Of a stretch of DNA of 64,000 nt, positions 32,144 to 40,159 are shown piece after piece. A program made the position numbers and the translations under genes. Origin of the DNA: Aquilonibacter sp963820185. GTDB taxonomy: Bacteria; Vulcanimicrobiota; Vulcanimicrobiia; Vulcanimicrobiales; Vulcanimicrobiaceae. The notes under the pieces are model-generated. The model was not told the origin of the DNA. It did no database searches and saw only the letters and a program-made list of their open reading frames with translations. Each line of letters begins with the position of its first letter. The stretch's first letter is position 1. Location of the stretch: contig CAWFYV010000007.1 in the NCBI GenBank assembly GCA_963820185.1, forward strand, positions 1-64,000. Direction: 5' to 3'.

Positions 32144-34243
32144 CTAGGGCAGGAGCGTCAAGCGGTTTACCGTGGCCCGGTCGACCGCCGCAGCCGAGTA
32201 TGGCAGGGCAAGCAGCCGTCCCGCGACCCAGGCTGCGGCTTCATCGGTGTAGTGCCCGCTCCCGGGCCGGCCCGACTCGCCTTGCGGAATCGTAATACCA
32301 CCGGCATCCCAATTGCCGATGTCCCACACCGCGCGAAAGCTCTGCGAGAAACCGGTGTTCTGCACGTGCACCGTATAGGCGTCGCCGTTGCCCGCGAACG
32401 TCGTCCCGTTCAAGAACGAGGCGCCGAGCGCCGCCAGCGGATGTTTCACCGGCACGGCGCCCGCCGTGCCCCACGGTTGCGGCGAGGGATCGGCGACGGC
32501 CGCAAGCGCGGTCACCGCGTCCGGCTTCGCGCGCGACCCAATCATCGCCGCCGACATCCCGCCGAACTCTCGCACCAGTGCCAGGCGCAAACGAAACGCC
32601 GCGGTTGCATCGCGCGAGTCAGGCGTGAAGCGGCCATCCCACGCGGAAAGGTTGGGCACGTACGATGCCAGTTGCCGCTCGCAAATCGAGAGTACATCCA
32701 TCTGCATCGAGGCAAAGTAGTCGACGTCATAGCTTTTGCGCGCACGGAGCAGCTCGGCGACGCGATGCGCGCGGCACGGCGCGGTGAAAGCCGCGCTGAG
32801 TCGGTACGGATACGACGGCCCATACATCTTGTTATTGGATGTCCACACGATTGCGTCACGCGACGGTGCAACGTGCGGCAATACCTCGAACGGGACGTCT
32901 GGATAGGTCTTGGCGAGATCGCCGGCCGGATGAATGTTGCGCGACCACAGCGGATCGTTCGGAATTTGGCCGGCGAGCTGATACGCGACACGACCGCTCG
33001 TGTCGGCGATCACGAAGTTCTGTGTCGGGCCCGGATACCTGCGCAGCGATGCAAGCGCGTCTTCGATACGCTTCCCGCGATTGAATCCGGTGAAAGCTAT
33101 GAGCGGCGCGAGCGGCGTCGCGTACGCGTTCCACCGCACCAGCACGAACTTCGACGCTCCCGCTGCACGTATGTCCGTGCCGAATTCGCGCGGCGTGCGG
33201 TAGTACCGCTTCGTCACGTCGCGGCCGAAGCGCATGTGAAACGTCTCGGTTTGCCAATCGGCTGAATTGAGCGCCGAGGGTGCGGCAAAGACGCTGAGTG
33301 CGGTGACGGTACCGTTGGTCGCGGCCCAGGCGATGCGATCGTTGTGGCCGAGCGTGATCCCCGGCGTGCCGACCAGCGCCGCACCCGCGACATGGAAGCC
33401 CGGCGCTTGCATATCGACCAGATACCACACGCCGGGAATGGCGAGATCGAGATGCGGATCGTTGGCGAGCAGCGCGCGATGCGTTGTCGTATGCACGGCG
33501 CCGGCAGCCCAGTTATTGCTGCCGATCGGCGGTCGCGTGTCGAGCAAACTGCGGATGAGCGCGGCGCGTGCAGCGTCCGGCGCGCAATGTGCGGGATCGG
33601 CGATGTGCGCGAGCCCCTCCGTCACCGGAGCATCGAAGCAGGGATCGGTCAATGGCGGTTCGTTGCCGATGCGCGCCGCTATATCGTTCCAGTCATCGGT
33701 GAGATCCAGCACGGTTGCAAACGACACAGCAAGCGAATCTTGCGGACGCCACGGCGTCATGTCGTAGTCGAGCACGCGAAACTCAACCGGCGTCGACTCG
33801 TGTTTGGCCGCTGCGTTGACGCCGTCAGCGAAGGCTTGCAGCATGGCACGATCTCCCGCGCTAAGTTTCGTCCACTGCGCTTCGACGATCGCGCGCACCG
33901 GGACGATGCGGGATTTCTCGTCGGATCGCAACGCGGCAGTGCCAAGGATCTCGGTAAGATCGCCGTACACGAAGCGGCGCAGCAGATCGAGCTGGAAGAG
34001 TCGATCTTGCGCTTGCACGTAGCCTTCTGCGAAAAATACATCGTGGTCGTCGGTTGCGCGTATGTGTGGAACGCCGCGTCCGTCGCGTAAGATCTGCACG
34101 GGTGCATGCGCGCCGGTCCCTGCGATCGTGCCGGCGACGGTTGCGGTAGAGTGCATGCCGACGGCGACATTGCCTGTGTAGAGTACGGCGAGAAGCAGGA
34201 CGATCGCGACGACGATGCCGACCGCGCCAAGAACGGCGCGCAC
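32144..34243 (-). CDS. Penicillin acylase family Ntn hydrolase
   Basis: Encodes 699 residues from GTG. An N-terminal membrane segment or signal (5-27) precedes the alpha chain (VQILRDGRGVPHIRA, AQDRLFQLDLLRR). The beta chain begins at the autocatalytic Ser 242 in PIGSNNWAAG, followed by ALLANDPHLDLAIPGVWY and GITLGHNDRIAW. The enzyme self-cleaves and hydrolyses amide bonds, for instance of acyl-homoserine lactones or beta-lactams; the natural substrate is unknown. Its start overlaps the Rieske stop by one base. Confidence 0.92.
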   Translation of the reverse strand: MRAVLGAVGIVVAIVLLLAVLYTGNVAVGMHSTATVAGTIAGTGAHAPVQILRDGRGVPHIRATDDHDVFFAEGYVQAQDRLFQLDLLRRFVYGDLTEILGTAALRSDEKSRIVPVRAIVEAQWTKLSAGDRAMLQAFADGVNAAAKHESTPVEFRVLDYDMTPWRPQDSLAVSFATVLDLTDDWNDIAARIGNEPPLTDPCFDAPVTEGLAHIADPAHCAPDAARAALIRSLLDTRPPIGSNNWAAGAVHTTTHRALLANDPHLDLAIPGVWYLVDMQAPGFHVAGAALVGTPGITLGHNDRIAWAATNGTVTALSVFAAPSALNSADWQTETFHMRFGRDVTKRYYRTPREFGTDIRAAGASKFVLVRWNAYATPLAPLIAFTGFNRGKRIEDALASLRRYPGPTQNFVIADTSGRVAYQLAGQIPNDPLWSRNIHPAGDLAKTYPDVPFEVLPHVAPSRDAIVWTSNNKMYGPSYPYRLSAAFTAPCRAHRVAELLRARKSYDVDYFASMQMDVLSICERQLASYVPNLSAWDGRFTPDSRDATAAFRLRLALVREFGGMSAAMIGSRAKPDAVTALAAVADPSPQPWGTAGAVPVKHPLAALGASFLNGTTFAGNGDAYTVHVQNTGFSQSFRAVWDIGNWDAGGITIPQGESGRPGSGHYTDEAAAWVAGRLLALPYSAAAVDRATVNRLTLLP

Positions 34244-34545
34244 TACAGCGTCACGAAGAGTTCGCCGTCCGCATCGCGCACGGCGTAGGTGTCGATTGGA
34301 ACCACGGCCGGAAGCGTCGGCGCTCCGTCACGCACGTCAAACGTGGCGCCGTGACGCGGACAGACCGCGCAATAGCCCTCGAGTGTGCCCTGATCCAGCG
34401 GCCCGCCATCGTGGGTGCAGACGTCGTCGATTGCATAGAACGCTCCACCGACGTTGCAGACGAGAATCTCCCGTCCGTCGATAGTAAACGGCTTGGCGGT
34501 TCCAGGGGCAATGTCGGCGGCAGCGGCCACGCGGCGTTCCATCAT
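34243..34545 (-). CDS. Rieske [2Fe-2S] ferredoxin
   Basis: Encodes 100 residues. The cluster ligands are clear: CTHDGG (Cys-x-His) and CPRHGATFD (Cys-x2-His), 16 residues apart, as in bacterial non-heme dioxygenase-type ferredoxins. It lies 49 bases after sufB, and such ferredoxins are often encoded in suf clusters; the electron partner is unknown. Confidence 0.92.
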   Translation of the reverse strand: MMERRVAAAADIAPGTAKPFTIDGREILVCNVGGAFYAIDDVCTHDGGPLDQGTLEGYCAVCPRHGATFDVRDGAPTLPAVVPIDTYAVRDADGELFVTL

Positions 34546-34594
34546 TCACTGCCCGACTTTGTGACAGGGCGCGAGGTTCCTCGGAGAGGCCCGT

Positions 34595-36007
34595 CTAACC
34601 GACGGCGCCCTCCATCTCCATCTTGACCAGGCGGTTGAGCTCGACCGCATATTCCATCGGCAGCTCCTTGACGAAGAAGTCGAAGAAACCGTTGACGATC
34701 ATTGCGGTCGCATCGGCTTCTGAGAGTCCGCGCGACATCGCGTAAAAGAGTTGGTCCTCGCCGATCTTCGAGACGCTTGCCTCGTGCTCGACGGTTGAGC
34801 GCTGCTCGTGAATCTTCATCGTCGGCTTCGTGTCGCTCGATGACTGGTCATCCATGATCAGCGCATCGCAGCGCACGCGCGTCTTTGCGCCAATCGCGCC
34901 CGGAAAAATTTCGACCAAGCCACGATACGTGGTCTTGCCGCCGTGCGCGCTAACGCTCTTATTGGTCACGACCGATGTCGTGTTTGGCGCGGCGTGAATC
35001 ACCTTCGCGCCTGCGTCTTGGTGCTGGCCTTCACCGGCGAACGCCATCGAAAGGATCTCACCGCGTGCGCCCTCGCCCATCAAATAGATCGAGGGGTACT
35101 TCATCGTCAGCTTAGAGCCGATGTTGCCGTCGACCCACTCAACGGTCGCGTTCTTGTGCGCGATCGCACGCTTCGTAACGAGATTGTAGATGTTACGATA
35201 CCAGTTCTGGATCGTCGTATAGCGAATCGATGCATCGTCGTGCGCGACGAGTTCGACCACGGCGCTGTGCAGCGACGACGTCGAGAACTTCGGCGCGGTG
35301 CAGCCCTCGATGTAATGGATCTTTGCACCTTTGTCGGCGATGATCAGCGTGCGCTCGAACTGGCCCATGTTCTCTGCATTGATACGGAAGTAGGCCTGTA
35401 GCGGCATCTTGACTTCGACGCCCGGCGGTACGTAGATGAACGATCCACCCGACCAGACTGCCGAATTGAGCGCCGAAAACTTGTTATCGGCAATGGGAAT
35501 GATCGTTGCCAGATACTTACGGACGATGTCGGGATACTGCTTAACCGCCGTATCCATGTCGCAGAACAATACACCCTGCGCGTCGAGTTCTTTGCTGACG
35601 TTGTGATAGACGACTTCCGACTCGTACTGCGCGGAGACGCCGGACAAGAACTTGCGCTCAGCCTCGGGGATGCCCAAACGATCGAAGGTACGCTTGATGT
35701 CGTCGGGCACGTCGTCCCACGAACGCTCGGTCTTGTCGGTCGACTTCACGAAGTAGTGGATGTCGGCGAAGTCGATCGCATTGAGCAGCTCAGTGTCGCC
35801 CCACGCGGGCATCGGTTTGCTCATGAAAATTTCGTATGCCTTGAGACGGAATTCACGCATCCAGTCCGGCTCGTTCTTCATCGCGCTGATGCGCTCGACG
35901 ATCTCGCGCGTCAGGCCCTTGTCCGACTTGAAAACGTAGTTTTCTTCGGTGTCGTGAAAGCCGTGGCGGTAGTCCTCGGAGACGGGGAGTTGTGCAGGCA
36001 TGGTCAT
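34595..36007 (-). CDS. sufB: Fe-S cluster assembly protein SufB
   Basis: Encodes 470 residues, typical length. Conserved blocks include IYVPPGVEVKMPLQAYFRIN (split), YIEGCTAP, GNIGSKLTMKYPS, and the C-terminal EHEASVSKIGEDQLFYAMSRGLSE region. It forms the scaffold that assembles Fe-S clusters with SufC and SufD. Neither sufC nor sufD is adjacent; the upstream neighbour is unrelated, so the suf genes are split in this genome. Confidence 0.96.
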   Translation of the reverse strand: MTMPAQLPVSEDYRHGFHDTEENYVFKSDKGLTREIVERISAMKNEPDWMREFRLKAYEIFMSKPMPAWGDTELLNAIDFADIHYFVKSTDKTERSWDDVPDDIKRTFDRLGIPEAERKFLSGVSAQYESEVVYHNVSKELDAQGVLFCDMDTAVKQYPDIVRKYLATIIPIADNKFSALNSAVWSGGSFIYVPPGVEVKMPLQAYFRINAENMGQFERTLIIADKGAKIHYIEGCTAPKFSTSSLHSAVVELVAHDDASIRYTTIQNWYRNIYNLVTKRAIAHKNATVEWVDGNIGSKLTMKYPSIYLMGEGARGEILSMAFAGEGQHQDAGAKVIHAAPNTTSVVTNKSVSAHGGKTTYRGLVEIFPGAIGAKTRVRCDALIMDDQSSSDTKPTMKIHEQRSTVEHEASVSKIGEDQLFYAMSRGLSEADATAMIVNGFFDFFVKELPMEYAVELNRLVKMEMEGAVG

Positions 36008-36049
36008 GGCCTTACGAGGGTATCACGCTCACCCGTATAGTCAAGATAG

Positions 36050-36733
36050 TTAAGTGGTAACTGCGTTTTCTCTGGGCTGGAGGGCTCTCGCGAAGACCAC
36101 GATGTGCCCGATGAGGTAGGTCGGCACGAGGACGAGGGGGATCAATGACCAGGGAAGCGTGGTGATGGCCGCTGAGCCGACGCCGGCGTGGATCAGCTGG
36201 GTTGGTCCGGGCTGGGAGAGGACGCCCAGCGACACGGCGACCAGCAAATCGATCATCCCAAACGCATTCCAAGCCAGAATGCGTGGGTGGTTGAGGGGCG
36301 CGTGCTGCGCAAAGCGAGCGGTCGATAGCGCGAAGAGGCCGGTGATGATGTCGCCGATCCCGGCGAAGTAGGGAAAGGGACCGGCAAGCCGTCCCTCGGC
36401 AAGCAAGATCAAGAAGAGGGCGCCGAGCACCCGGAAAACGTTGACACCGATGATGTAGGGCGCCGGAATGGCGGCGAGTGCGCTTCGAAAACCGGCTGAG
36501 AATGTAACCAGCAGCCAAACCGTGACGAGCGGGAGCGCAAACATCAGCGGCAGCACAAGCGGCGATCCGCCAAAGCGTCCAACGGTCACAACGACCGCAA
36601 GTGCGACCCATCCGCCGCCTATGGCGCCGAGGGCAAGGCGCCTGGCCAGCGAGCCTCCGACGGTGGCAACGACTGTGGCCAGGAGCGTCCCGGCCACTGC
36701 GCCGATCAAAAGAGTTTCGAGTGCGTCCAACAT
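36050..36733 (-). CDS. Polytopic membrane protein, HxlR-linked
   Basis: Encodes 227 residues with seven or so membrane helices (starting near 7, 35, 58, 92, 120, 152 and 190). No family was recognised. It is divergent from an HxlR regulator across a 65-base spacer that carries two copies of a 17-base palindromic site, so it is almost certainly that regulator's target. HxlR-type regulators commonly respond to aldehydes, quinones or oxidants, but no function can be assigned. Confidence 0.6.
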   Translation of the reverse strand: MLDALETLLIGAVAGTLLATVVATVGGSLARRLALGAIGGGWVALAVVVTVGRFGGSPLVLPLMFALPLVTVWLLVTFSAGFRSALAAIPAPYIIGVNVFRVLGALFLILLAEGRLAGPFPYFAGIGDIITGLFALSTARFAQHAPLNHPRILAWNAFGMIDLLVAVSLGVLSQPGPTQLIHAGVGSAAITTLPWSLIPLVLVPTYLIGHIVVFARALQPRENAVTT

Positions 36734-36757
36734 GTCCAGTTCCTCGCGTCGAGAGTT

Positions 36758-36774
36758 ACTTGCGTCGTGAAAGT
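36758..36774. promoter_or_regulatory. HxlR operator candidate, half-degenerate copy
   Basis: ACTTGCGTCGTGAAAGT. It matches the copy at 36790-36806 in 15 of 17 positions, and the two differences fall at the spacer and right arm. Lies 24 bases upstream of the minus-strand membrane gene. Confidence 0.6.
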
Positions 36775-36789
36775 CAGTCTACCACATTG

Positions 36790-36806
36790 ACTTGCGTCAT
36801 GCAAGT
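36790..36806. promoter_or_regulatory. HxlR operator candidate, perfect palindrome
   Basis: ACTTGC-gtcat-GCAAGT, a perfect 6-base inverted repeat with a 5-base spacer. The two sites start 32 bases apart, about three helical turns, so dimers would bind the same DNA face. This copy covers the first possible ATG of the regulator, which suggests autoregulation. Confidence 0.65.
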
Positions 36807-37269
36807 GACTATGCTGAAGCGGATGCAACGTGCCAACTTATCCGCACTCGTGCCCTGTCCGATCGCGCGCACCTTGGAAATCGTGGGCGAGTGGTGGACG
36901 CTCCTGATCGTGCGTGACGCCCTGATGGGGGCGCGCCGCTTCGAAGAGTTCAAGACGACCGGGATTGCCGACAATATCCTGACCTCGCGCCTGAGAAAAC
37001 TGGCTGCGGAGGGCATTCTCGAGCGCCGGCTCTATCAAGAGCGGCCAGCGCGTTTCGAGTATCTCCTCACGGAAAAAGGGCGCGCGCTCGGGCCGGTCGT
37101 CCTCGCCTTGCGCTCGTGGGGCCGGCAGTGGACCGAGGGCACGGATTCCTCTGCGATCTCGCACGCGGCGTGCGACCACAACCTGGCCGTCGCGCCCTAT
37201 TGCGACCATTGCGGGCGCGCCGTGACCGCTGCGGAAGTCGCTATCGCCCCCTCGCGCGCCTTGCATTAA
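36799..37269 (+). CDS. HxlR-family transcriptional regulator
   Basis: Encodes 156 residues from ATG 36799; ATG 36811 or 36823 are also possible and would leave the operator outside the gene. The family winged helix is plain: CPIARTLEIVGEWWTLLIVRDALMG (split), FEEFKTTGIADNILTSRL and LERRLYQERPARFEYLLTEKG. A C-terminal Cys/His segment (CDHNLAVAPYCDHCG) could bind metal. Divergent from the membrane gene it probably controls. Confidence 0.9.
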   Translation: MQVTMLKRMQRANLSALVPCPIARTLEIVGEWWTLLIVRDALMGARRFEEFKTTGIADNILTSRLRKLAAEGILERRLYQERPARFEYLLTEKGRALGPVVLALRSWGRQWTEGTDSSAISHAACDHNLAVAPYCDHCGRAVTAAEVAIAPSRALH

Positions 37270-37286
37270 GGACTTATTATCCCGAA

Positions 37287-37319
37287 GGGGTTTACAGGGG
37301 GGGTCTGGGGGGTTATTAT
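37287..37319 (+). promoter_or_regulatory. speD promoter with G-tract spacer
   Basis: TTTACA (37291-37296, five of six to -35) is followed after exactly 17 bases by TATTAT (37314-37319, five of six to -10). The spacer is almost all G (runs at 37297-37303 and 37307-37312); with GGGG at 37287-37290 the segment has four G-tracts and could form a G-quadruplex. Predicted transcription start is near 37325. No gene other than speD lies downstream on this strand before the terminator at 37988. Confidence 0.6.
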
Positions 37320-37324
37320 GTTCG

Positions 37325-37539
37325 CCGGACCTAGGGTATTGAGCTTGGTTTAATCCCCGAGCGGTAGGTCCACGGTAGGGGGTAGGCGCGCCCTTTTCGC
37401 GCCATAGCGACGAATCGCCCGTGCACCGAAAAGCGCCGGCAAGAGTTCGTCGATAGGTCGGGGACGTGACGCTGCACAGCAGGCGCCAGCCGACAAGTCC
37501 GGAGGTGGGATTCCCCCGAGGTCAAGGAGACCGGAAAAA
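37325..37539 (+). promoter_or_regulatory. Structured leader RNA upstream of speD
   Basis: About 215 untranslated bases. Helices seen by eye: GGACCTA (37327-37333) with TAGGTCC (37365-37371), extended inside by GGG/CCC and ATT/AAT; GGCGCG (37385-37390) with CGCGCC (37398-37403); GTCGG (37457-37461) with CCGAC (37490-37494) enclosing CTGC/GCAG (37472-37475 with 37479-37482); GGG/CCC around 37507-37515; and GGTC (37520-37523) with GACC (37529-37532), whose loop is the AAGGA ribosome-binding site. It does not match a riboswitch consensus known to me. AdoMet or polyamine control is inference. Confidence 0.6.
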
Positions 37540-37950
37540 TTGAAGGCACTCGGTACGCACATCGTGTGTGAGTTGTCGGGCTGCGACGCAGACGCGCTCA
37601 CGAACGTCGATGCAGTCCGCGCGATGATGATCGGCGCGGCCCAGGCATCGCGCGCGACGGTTATGGAAGTCGCATTCCATCGGTTTGAGCCCCAGGGCGT
37701 CTCCGGCGTGGTAGTACTCGCGGAGTCGCACATCTCAATTCACACTTGGCCGGAGACCGGCTACGCCGCGATGGATTTCTACACGTGCGGCGATCACACC
37801 GATCCCTGGCTTGCCTGCGAGTTTGCAGCCAAGGCACTGCAAGCCAAGACGATGCTAACGACCGAGGTCAAGCGCGGGATTGCACAAAGCGGCGGCGCGT
37901 TCACGCACGTCGTCACACGCGATCACGAAACCACCGCGCTTTCGGCATAG
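37540..37950 (+). CDS. speD: S-adenosylmethionine decarboxylase proenzyme (class 1B)
   Basis: Encodes 136 residues from TTG 37540, with AAGGAG at 37524-37529. The autocleavage site is ESHISIHTWPE (Glu 62-Ser 63; Ser 63 becomes the pyruvoyl group), with catalytic His 64 and Cys 83. The enzyme decarboxylates AdoMet to provide aminopropyl groups for spermidine synthesis by SpeE (40160). Its own leader and terminator make it a separate transcription unit. Confidence 0.95.
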   Translation: MKALGTHIVCELSGCDADALTNVDAVRAMMIGAAQASRATVMEVAFHRFEPQGVSGVVVLAESHISIHTWPETGYAAMDFYTCGDHTDPWLACEFAAKALQAKTMLTTEVKRGIAQSGGAFTHVVTRDHETTALSA

Positions 37951-37987
37951 AACCTTCTCAGGGAATTCGGCTCTCAGGAAAACGGCG

Positions 37988-38016
37988 AGGACCATTGCAA
38001 AGCAATGGTCCTTTTT
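37988..38016 (+). terminator. Intrinsic terminator of speD
   Basis: A perfect 11-base stem, AGGACCATTGC with GCAATGGTCCT, loop AAA, followed by TTTTT. Confidence 0.9.
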
Positions 38017-38111
38017 GCCTTATCACCTCAAAGCACACAGGCGCCACCCTGTCGCTAGCGTAAGACCTTTGTCGCCAGAAGCCGGATACTTGAGTTATCG
38101 GAGGTTTTTCA

Positions 38112-39389
38112 ATGCGTCATCCCTTGGTTCTCGCGGGTCTATCCTTTGCGCTCATTGCGATTGCCGCGGGATGTGGTGGCAGCTCGACAACAACGAGCCC
38201 CCCCACCGTCGCGCCGAGCGTTGCGCCGAGCTCGACGACCGCCGCGATTAGCACGACGTCGTCATCGACGTCGACGGTCGGAGCGGGTTCGATCACCGCA
38301 GCAGTAACAATTCCGCAGGTCCAATCGGGAAGCGGCACCGTGGCCATCACCGGGAGCACGAGCGTTCTCGGTACGTCGACGCCGTTTACTGCAACGCGGC
38401 GTGTCGCGGTGAGCGGCCCGTCGACGGGAACGCCGCTGTTCTACGTCGAGTTCCAGCCGAGCGCGTCGTTTACGGTGACGACCTATCCGTCGTTCACCTT
38501 CACGTTGCCGTCGTCGATCTCGACGAGCGGTGAAAACTTCTACGTGGCGATTTACTCCAACGATCCGGTGTATGGAACGAATGGCTCGTGGCAAGCGCCG
38601 GTTATCGGTCCGGCGACCGTGAGCGGCCAGACGTTGACGCTTACCGGCGGCAGCACGACGGGCGCGGTCACACTCTCGTCGAGCTATTACTATGTTTTCT
38701 GCTTGTATGAAGCGACTGCGAGCCCGAGTCCGAGCCCGAGTTCGAGCGCAAGCGGAAACCCAAGTCCGAGCCCGAGTTCGAGTGCAAGCGGGAACCCAAG
38801 TCCGAGCCCGAGTTCGAGCGCAAGCGGGAACCCGAGTGCTTCGCCTTCGTCTGCGCCGACAACGGTGCCGCAGACGTGGACCTTCGGCGGTTCATCGGCT
38901 CCGGGAACGTTCACCGCGGGTACAATGCCGAGCGCGGTGAACTTGGTCGCGTATCAAGGCATCGGGGTAAGCGTGCAGTTTGCCGCGCCGACGTCAGGCA
39001 GCGGAACGCTGCAGTTCAGTGATGCGCTCAACAACGGTGACGTTTCGCCTAACAACCTGCCGCCGGACAGTGGTACGTCGGGTGCGACCGCGGGCTACAC
39101 CGGGATCATTTACCTCTCGACGTACAACGCGGGAACGGGAACGATCAGCTTCGGTTCGGCCATTCCAACGATCACCGTCGCCGATACGAGCCTGATGGGC
39201 ACCTATACGACATGCGAGTTCGACGTGTACGGAAAACAAGGGAACGGCACTATGCCGGTGTGGTTCAGTGTCGGCGTTAGCGGCACGGTTACCTCGAACG
39301 GCGTGATCGTCGGGCCCGGGACGCTTGGCGCCGGCAATTCGGTCGACTTCCAACCGGGACAGCAGATCATCGCGGTCTCCTGCCACTGA
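38112..39389 (+). CDS. Ser/Pro/Thr-rich lipoprotein
   Basis: Encodes 425 residues. Signal peptide with lipobox IAAGC (Cys 21), then a Thr/Ser/Pro-rich linker (about 25-60), a beta-sandwich-like domain (about 60-195), a repeated SPSPSSSASGNP linker (three 12-residue units, 206-241) and a second beta-rich domain (about 255-420). The layout suggests a surface-exposed lipoprotein with two domains on flexible linkers. The first domain is paralogous to the protein at 39497 (both contain SGSGT, LFYVxxQPSA and YYVFxLY). Function unknown. Confidence 0.7.
   Translation: MRHPLVLAGLSFALIAIAAGCGGSSTTTSPPTVAPSVAPSSTTAAISTTSSSTSTVGAGSITAAVTIPQVQSGSGTVAITGSTSVLGTSTPFTATRRVAVSGPSTGTPLFYVEFQPSASFTVTTYPSFTFTLPSSISTSGENFYVAIYSNDPVYGTNGSWQAPVIGPATVSGQTLTLTGGSTTGAVTLSSSYYYVFCLYEATASPSPSPSSSASGNPSPSPSSSASGNPSPSPSSSASGNPSASPSSAPTTVPQTWTFGGSSAPGTFTAGTMPSAVNLVAYQGIGVSVQFAAPTSGSGTLQFSDALNNGDVSPNNLPPDSGTSGATAGYTGIIYLSTYNAGTGTISFGSAIPTITVADTSLMGTYTTCEFDVYGKQGNGTMPVWFSVGVSGTVTSNGVIVGPGTLGAGNSVDFQPGQQIIAVSCH
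38727..38834 (+). repeat. Three tandem 36-base repeats in a lipoprotein linker
   Basis: Units at 38727-38762, 38763-38798 and 38799-38834 differ by only one to three bases and encode SPSPSSSASGNP three times. Near-identical repeats like this change length easily by slippage. Confidence 0.9.
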
Positions 39390-39411
39390 GCGGCGGACTG
39401 GCGACGAAACA

Positions 39412-39444
39412 GAAGGGCGCTCCCACGGGAGCGCCCTTCTTTCA
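39412..39444 (+). terminator. Intrinsic terminator
   Basis: AGAAGGGCGCTCCC and GGGAGCGCCCTTCT form a perfect 14-base stem with a two-base loop, followed by TTC. Follows the first lipoprotein gene; stem symmetry would allow bidirectional action. Confidence 0.8.
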
Positions 39445-39496
39445 GGTTTGAGCGTTGTCGCAGGGTAAGTGGCCGGGAATACTAACTCTCCGCACA

Positions 39497-40120
39497 ATGC
39501 GTAAATCGATCATCGGTACGGTCTTTGCACTCGTCGCACTCGCACTCGCAGCCGGCTGCGGCAGCAGCAGCGGGAACACCACCACACCAACCGCCGGCCC
39601 GACGCCGACACCCACGCCGACGTACGTTCCTACCGGTCCGCCGTCGACGTCGGCGCCCGTCGGGACAGCGTCGCCGAGCAGTGTGAGTGTGGGCAACGGC
39701 GGCTTCAGCGTCCTGGTCAACTTTCCGCAAGCAACCTCGGGAAGTGGAACCATGGCTGCCACCGGTTCGACGACCGTACCGACCTCGCCGGCCGGCATTC
39801 CGGCGTACGTCCCGGCCTCCGGCACGACGCTGTTCTATGTGGTATTGCAGCCCAGCGCGACGATCACGCTACCAAACTATCCGCAATTCGTCATGACCGC
39901 TCCGGCGACTGTCGTCCCGCAGAACTTCAACTACTTCGGTGCCGTCTTTACCAATGACGCATCGTTCCCGCACGGCAATGGCGCGTGGTACGCGCAGTTT
40001 CTCGGTGCAGCGGCAAACAGCGGCCAAAACTACACCTATCCGACGCCCAATCCAAGTACGCCGCTGACTTTTACCGCAAACGACTACTACGTTTTCGCCC
40101 TGTACCAGCAACCGTCGTAG
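39497..40120 (+). CDS. Thr/Pro-rich lipoprotein, paralogue of the preceding one
   Basis: Encodes 207 residues from ATG 39497. Lipobox LAAGC (Cys 20), a Thr/Pro linker (TPTPTPTYVPTGPP), and one beta-rich domain (about 70-205) paralogous to the first domain of the upstream lipoprotein, with TLFYVVLQPSA and DYYVFALYQ. Second domain absent. Function unknown. It lies 30 bases before the possible GTG start of speE. Confidence 0.7.
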   Translation: MRKSIIGTVFALVALALAAGCGSSSGNTTTPTAGPTPTPTPTYVPTGPPSTSAPVGTASPSSVSVGNGGFSVLVNFPQATSGSGTMAATGSTTVPTSPAGIPAYVPASGTTLFYVVLQPSATITLPNYPQFVMTAPATVVPQNFNYFGAVFTNDASFPHGNGAWYAQFLGAAANSGQNYTYPTPNPSTPLTFTANDYYVFALYQQPS

Positions 40121-40159
40121 GGGGCCGCCGGGCAGCCTCGGCGAAGCCTGGTGCCCGCT

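Noticed and set aside
32252..33265. Long frame on the plus strand opposite penicillin acylase
   Set aside because: It is antisense to a complete, well-conserved gene, is Arg/Ala-rich as expected for a high-GC shadow, and has no recognisable motif or start signals.
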